Source: Ardenticatenales bacterium (GTDB lineage Bacteria; Chloroflexota; Anaerolineae; Promineifilales; Promineifilaceae). Taken from it: 62,872 nucleotides of DNA. The notes below the pieces were generated by a model. The model saw only the letters and a list, made by a program, of their open reading frames with translations, was not told where the DNA came from and made no database searches. The stretch spans positions 1 to 62,872 of the forward strand of contig JACKBM010000039.1 of NCBI GenBank assembly GCA_020634575.1, in the 5' to 3' direction. The translations under genes were made by a program, and so were the position numbers. The stretch's first letter is position 1; every line of letters starts with the position of its first letter. This document shows positions 61,072 through 62,872 of the stretch, piece after piece.

Positions 61072-61449
61072 CTAACCTATGCCCAGACCGCCGAGCAGAT
61101 CGCCCAGCCCCATGTCGCCAGTCAACCCTTCCATCTGATTGGCCGACATTTCCTGGGACTTCTCAATGGCCTGGTTGATACCCGCAACGAGCAGATCCTG
61201 CAGCCCTTCGACATCATCGGGATCGATCACATCGGGATCAATTTTGATGCCGAGGATACGCTGATGGCCCGTGATCTCAATTTCGATGGCGCCGCCCCCG
61301 GCCGTTACCGTCACCGACTTACTGGCCAGATCTTCCTGGGCCTTGGCCATCTCTTCCTGCATTTGCTGGAACTGCGCCAGCATACCGGCCGGATTGTTGG
61401 CCTTACCCTTCGTCTTCTTGGGACGACCCCGGAAATCACGCTTTGTCAT
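61072..61449 (-). CDS. ebfC: YbaB/EbfC-family nucleoid-associated protein
   Basis: 125 residues. QQMQEEMAKAQEDLASKSVTV and GAIEIEITGHQRILGIKIDPDVI are the YbaB core, with the QDLLVAGINQAIEKSQEMSA helix. A basic N-terminal addition (about 1-20; TKRDFRGRPKKTKGKANN) is longer than in E. coli. Binds DNA; usually co-transcribed with recR and dnaX as here. Confidence 0.94.
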   Translation of the reverse strand: MTKRDFRGRPKKTKGKANNPAGMLAQFQQMQEEMAKAQEDLASKSVTVTAGGGAIEIEITGHQRILGIKIDPDVIDPDDVEGLQDLLVAGINQAIEKSQEMSANQMEGLTGDMGLGDLLGGLGIG

Positions 61450-61459
61450 AAAAACACTC

Positions 61460-62872
61460 CTAATTATCTGTCACAACCCCGCCCAACTCGTTCGCCAGCT
61501 GCTCAAACTCATCACGCGAGAGCGCTGGCTGTTGGGGAGGCGTGTAATCACTGGTTACAACGGCTTTAACCTGCCGGTTGCCGCCAAACATGCCACTGAG
61601 AATATTGGCGACCGCGTCCTTGTTCTCCGGCTGATCAAACTTGTCCCGCAAAATGGGGAAATCAAAGCCAAGAACAAGCGCTGAACCTTCGGTCGCCAGC
61701 GGTTTACACATGGCCAGCAGCGGCGGCAGGTTGCGGTCATGGGCGCCGAGACGGGTCATGAAGCCCTGCCATTGGGCCTGCACCTGGGCCAGGCTGAAAT
61801 CCCCATCAGCGACCGGCGCAGCCTTGGGCTGGGTCGCCGCGACCGGGGCCGGCGCTACTTTGGCCGGGCTGACCAGCGGCAGATCTTCGCTCACCGGCGC
61901 TTTGGCCACTGGAGGCGGCTCGGGCTGGCTGGCCGGCGCGGGCCGGGTAGGTAGCGGTGCCGCCACCGGCGCTGCCTGCATAGGCGCCGCACTTATGGCC
62001 GGGCCGGCTGTCCCCGTCAGCGATTCAATAAAGGCCAGCTCCAGCGGCAACTGCGGCTGCCAGGTATTAGCGGCCGTCACTGACGCCTCGTTAAAGCGCT
62101 TGATCATCTCGATCAGCGCTGGCCGGTTTGCCTGGCCCGCCTGCACGATCATGATCTCCCGCTCCTGATCCGGCACATCCAGCTGGAGCTGGCTGCCGCC
62201 GGTTTGCAGCAGCAAGAGCAGGCGCAAATAGCTGACCATCTGACGGCAAAATTGGCGCGGGTCCGTGCCGGTAGCTAACGCTTCGGTGATGACGCCGAGA
62301 CCGGCCGGTCCATCATTCACCAGCCAGGCCGCCGTCAGATCCGAGACCGCCGCCGCCGACGCCGTGCCCAACACCAGCTGCGTCCGCTCCAGGGTGATGG
62401 CGTCACCCGGGGCGGTCACCAGCTGATCCAGCAGACTTTCAGCGTCCCGCAAGCTGCCAGCGCCGTGCCGGGCAATCAGGCTGAGCGCTTCCGGCTCCAG
62501 CTGCAGCGTTTCCTGCTCCGCCAGCCAGTTTAGCCGGCTGGTGATCTCCTGAACAGTCAGGAGGCGGAAATTAAATTGCTGGCAGCGGGATTTAATGGTG
62601 ATCGGCACCTTATGCTCTTCGGTGGTGGCCAGCACAAAAATGACATGGGCTGGCGGCTCCTCCAGCGTCTTCAACAGCGCGTTGAAGGCGGCGGTGGAGA
62701 GCATATGGACTTCGTCGATGATATAGACTTTGAGACGGCCATCGCTGGGCGAAAAATTGATCTTCTCGCGCAGGCTGCGGATGTCGTCCACACCCGTGTT
62801 CGAGGCGGCGTCGATTTCGATCAGGTCCAGGAAACGCCCTTCGTTGATGGCGCGGCAGACGCGACACTCATC
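61460..62872 (-). CDS. dnaX: DNA polymerase III subunit gamma/tau (N-terminus beyond window)
   Basis: At least 470 residues are inside the window. The frame is open to base 62872 and the first visible residues (DECRVCRAINEGRFLDLIEI) are the zinc-module region, so the P-loop and N-terminus lie outside. Then IDAASNTGVDDIRSLREKINF, VYIIDEVHMLSTAAFNALLKTLEEPP and ATTEEHKVPITIKSRCQQFNF, the sensor and arginine-finger region. An Ala/Pro-rich linker follows, and a tau-like C-terminal domain. Clamp-loader ATPase. Ten bases before ebfC. Confidence 0.96.
   Translation of the reverse strand, partial: DECRVCRAINEGRFLDLIEIDAASNTGVDDIRSLREKINFSPSDGRLKVYIIDEVHMLSTAAFNALLKTLEEPPAHVIFVLATTEEHKVPITIKSRCQQFNFRLLTVQEITSRLNWLAEQETLQLEPEALSLIARHGAGSLRDAESLLDQLVTAPGDAITLERTQLVLGTASAAAVSDLTAAWLVNDGPAGLGVITEALATGTDPRQFCRQMVSYLRLLLLLQTGGSQLQLDVPDQEREIMIVQAGQANRPALIEMIKRFNEASVTAANTWQPQLPLELAFIESLTGTAGPAISAAPMQAAPVAAPLPTRPAPASQPEPPPVAKAPVSEDLPLVSPAKVAPAPVAATQPKAAPVADGDFSLAQVQAQWQGFMTRLGAHDRNLPPLLAMCKPLATEGSALVLGFDFPILRDKFDQPENKDAVANILSGMFGGNRQVKAVVTSDYTPPQQPALSRDEFEQLANELGGVVTDN

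Overview
The window is about 63 kb of GC-rich bacterial chromosome (roughly 59 % G+C by eye), densely coded. A Chloroflexota (Anaerolineae-like) source fits best. The evidence is a mevalonate kinase, an AfsR-like regulator next to a multispanning glycosyltransferase, paired CpaB proteins, secreted proteins with T/P-rich linkers, and a fused glycyl-tRNA synthetase. This is inference from gene content; there is no 16S rRNA here. No prophage, transposase, CRISPR array or toxin-antitoxin pair was recognised.

Layout. 1-2308 (minus): 5'-intact but truncated RodZ-like protein, ribosomal protein L9 with an acidic tail, a blue-copper protein and a DUF3052 protein. 2361-2837: tRNA-Phe, tRNA-Gly and tRNA-Cys. 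2954-7018: a DtxR-like regulator convergent with an NrtR-like Nudix regulator, then two CpaB/SAF-domain proteins. 7625-13201: a YugP-type metallopeptidase, then a signalling block (OmpR-type regulator, receiver-histidine kinase, PucR regulator). 13539-24608: a cell-surface protein, a beta-propeller lipoprotein, an epimerase, a flavoprotein, a giant BTAD/NB-ARC/TPR regulator overlapping a glycosyltransferase, and a PRC-barrel protein. 24645-27867: pyruvate dehydrogenase E1alpha-E1beta-E2. 28259-37830: a conserved unknown, a Gfo/Idh oxidoreductase, a UbiA-family prenyl-phosphate phosphoribosyltransferase, a sugar-binding lipoprotein, a MocR regulator, a diaminopimelate-decarboxylase-like enzyme, mevalonate kinase and a VOC protein. 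38103-48377: a housekeeping run (Asp23, FakA-like, DegV, RecG, CoaD, coiled-coil protein, L32, FabD, FabG, Asp23, NusB). 48413-54057: degenerate Nudix, S9 peptidase, a 181-bp tandem array, two acetyltransferases and an AT-rich lipoprotein. 54407-62872 (minus): GlyQS, RecO, cytidine deaminase, GlmU-like uridylyltransferase, tRNA-Gln, RecR, EbfC and truncated DnaX.

The most unusual signal is not a gene. The 10-bp palindrome ACCGGCCGGT occurs 33 times by hand count, against well under one expected from base composition. It lies mostly inside genes, where it usually encodes Pro-Ala-Gly or Thr-Gly-Arg. This resembles the cyanobacterial HIP1 highly iterated palindrome. A second signal is a rich set of intergenic palindromic and tandem repeats (at least three dispersed families plus 18-bp, 43-bp and 181-bp arrays), many of which begin at, overlap, or lie within a few bases of a stop codon.

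Functionally the window is mostly core metabolism and information processing: acetyl-CoA supply (PDH), fatty-acid synthesis and exogenous fatty-acid handling, isoprenoid synthesis, translation, recombination, and replication-clamp loading. Envelope and regulatory genes are interleaved. All functional calls come from motifs read directly in the translations; no database search was possible.
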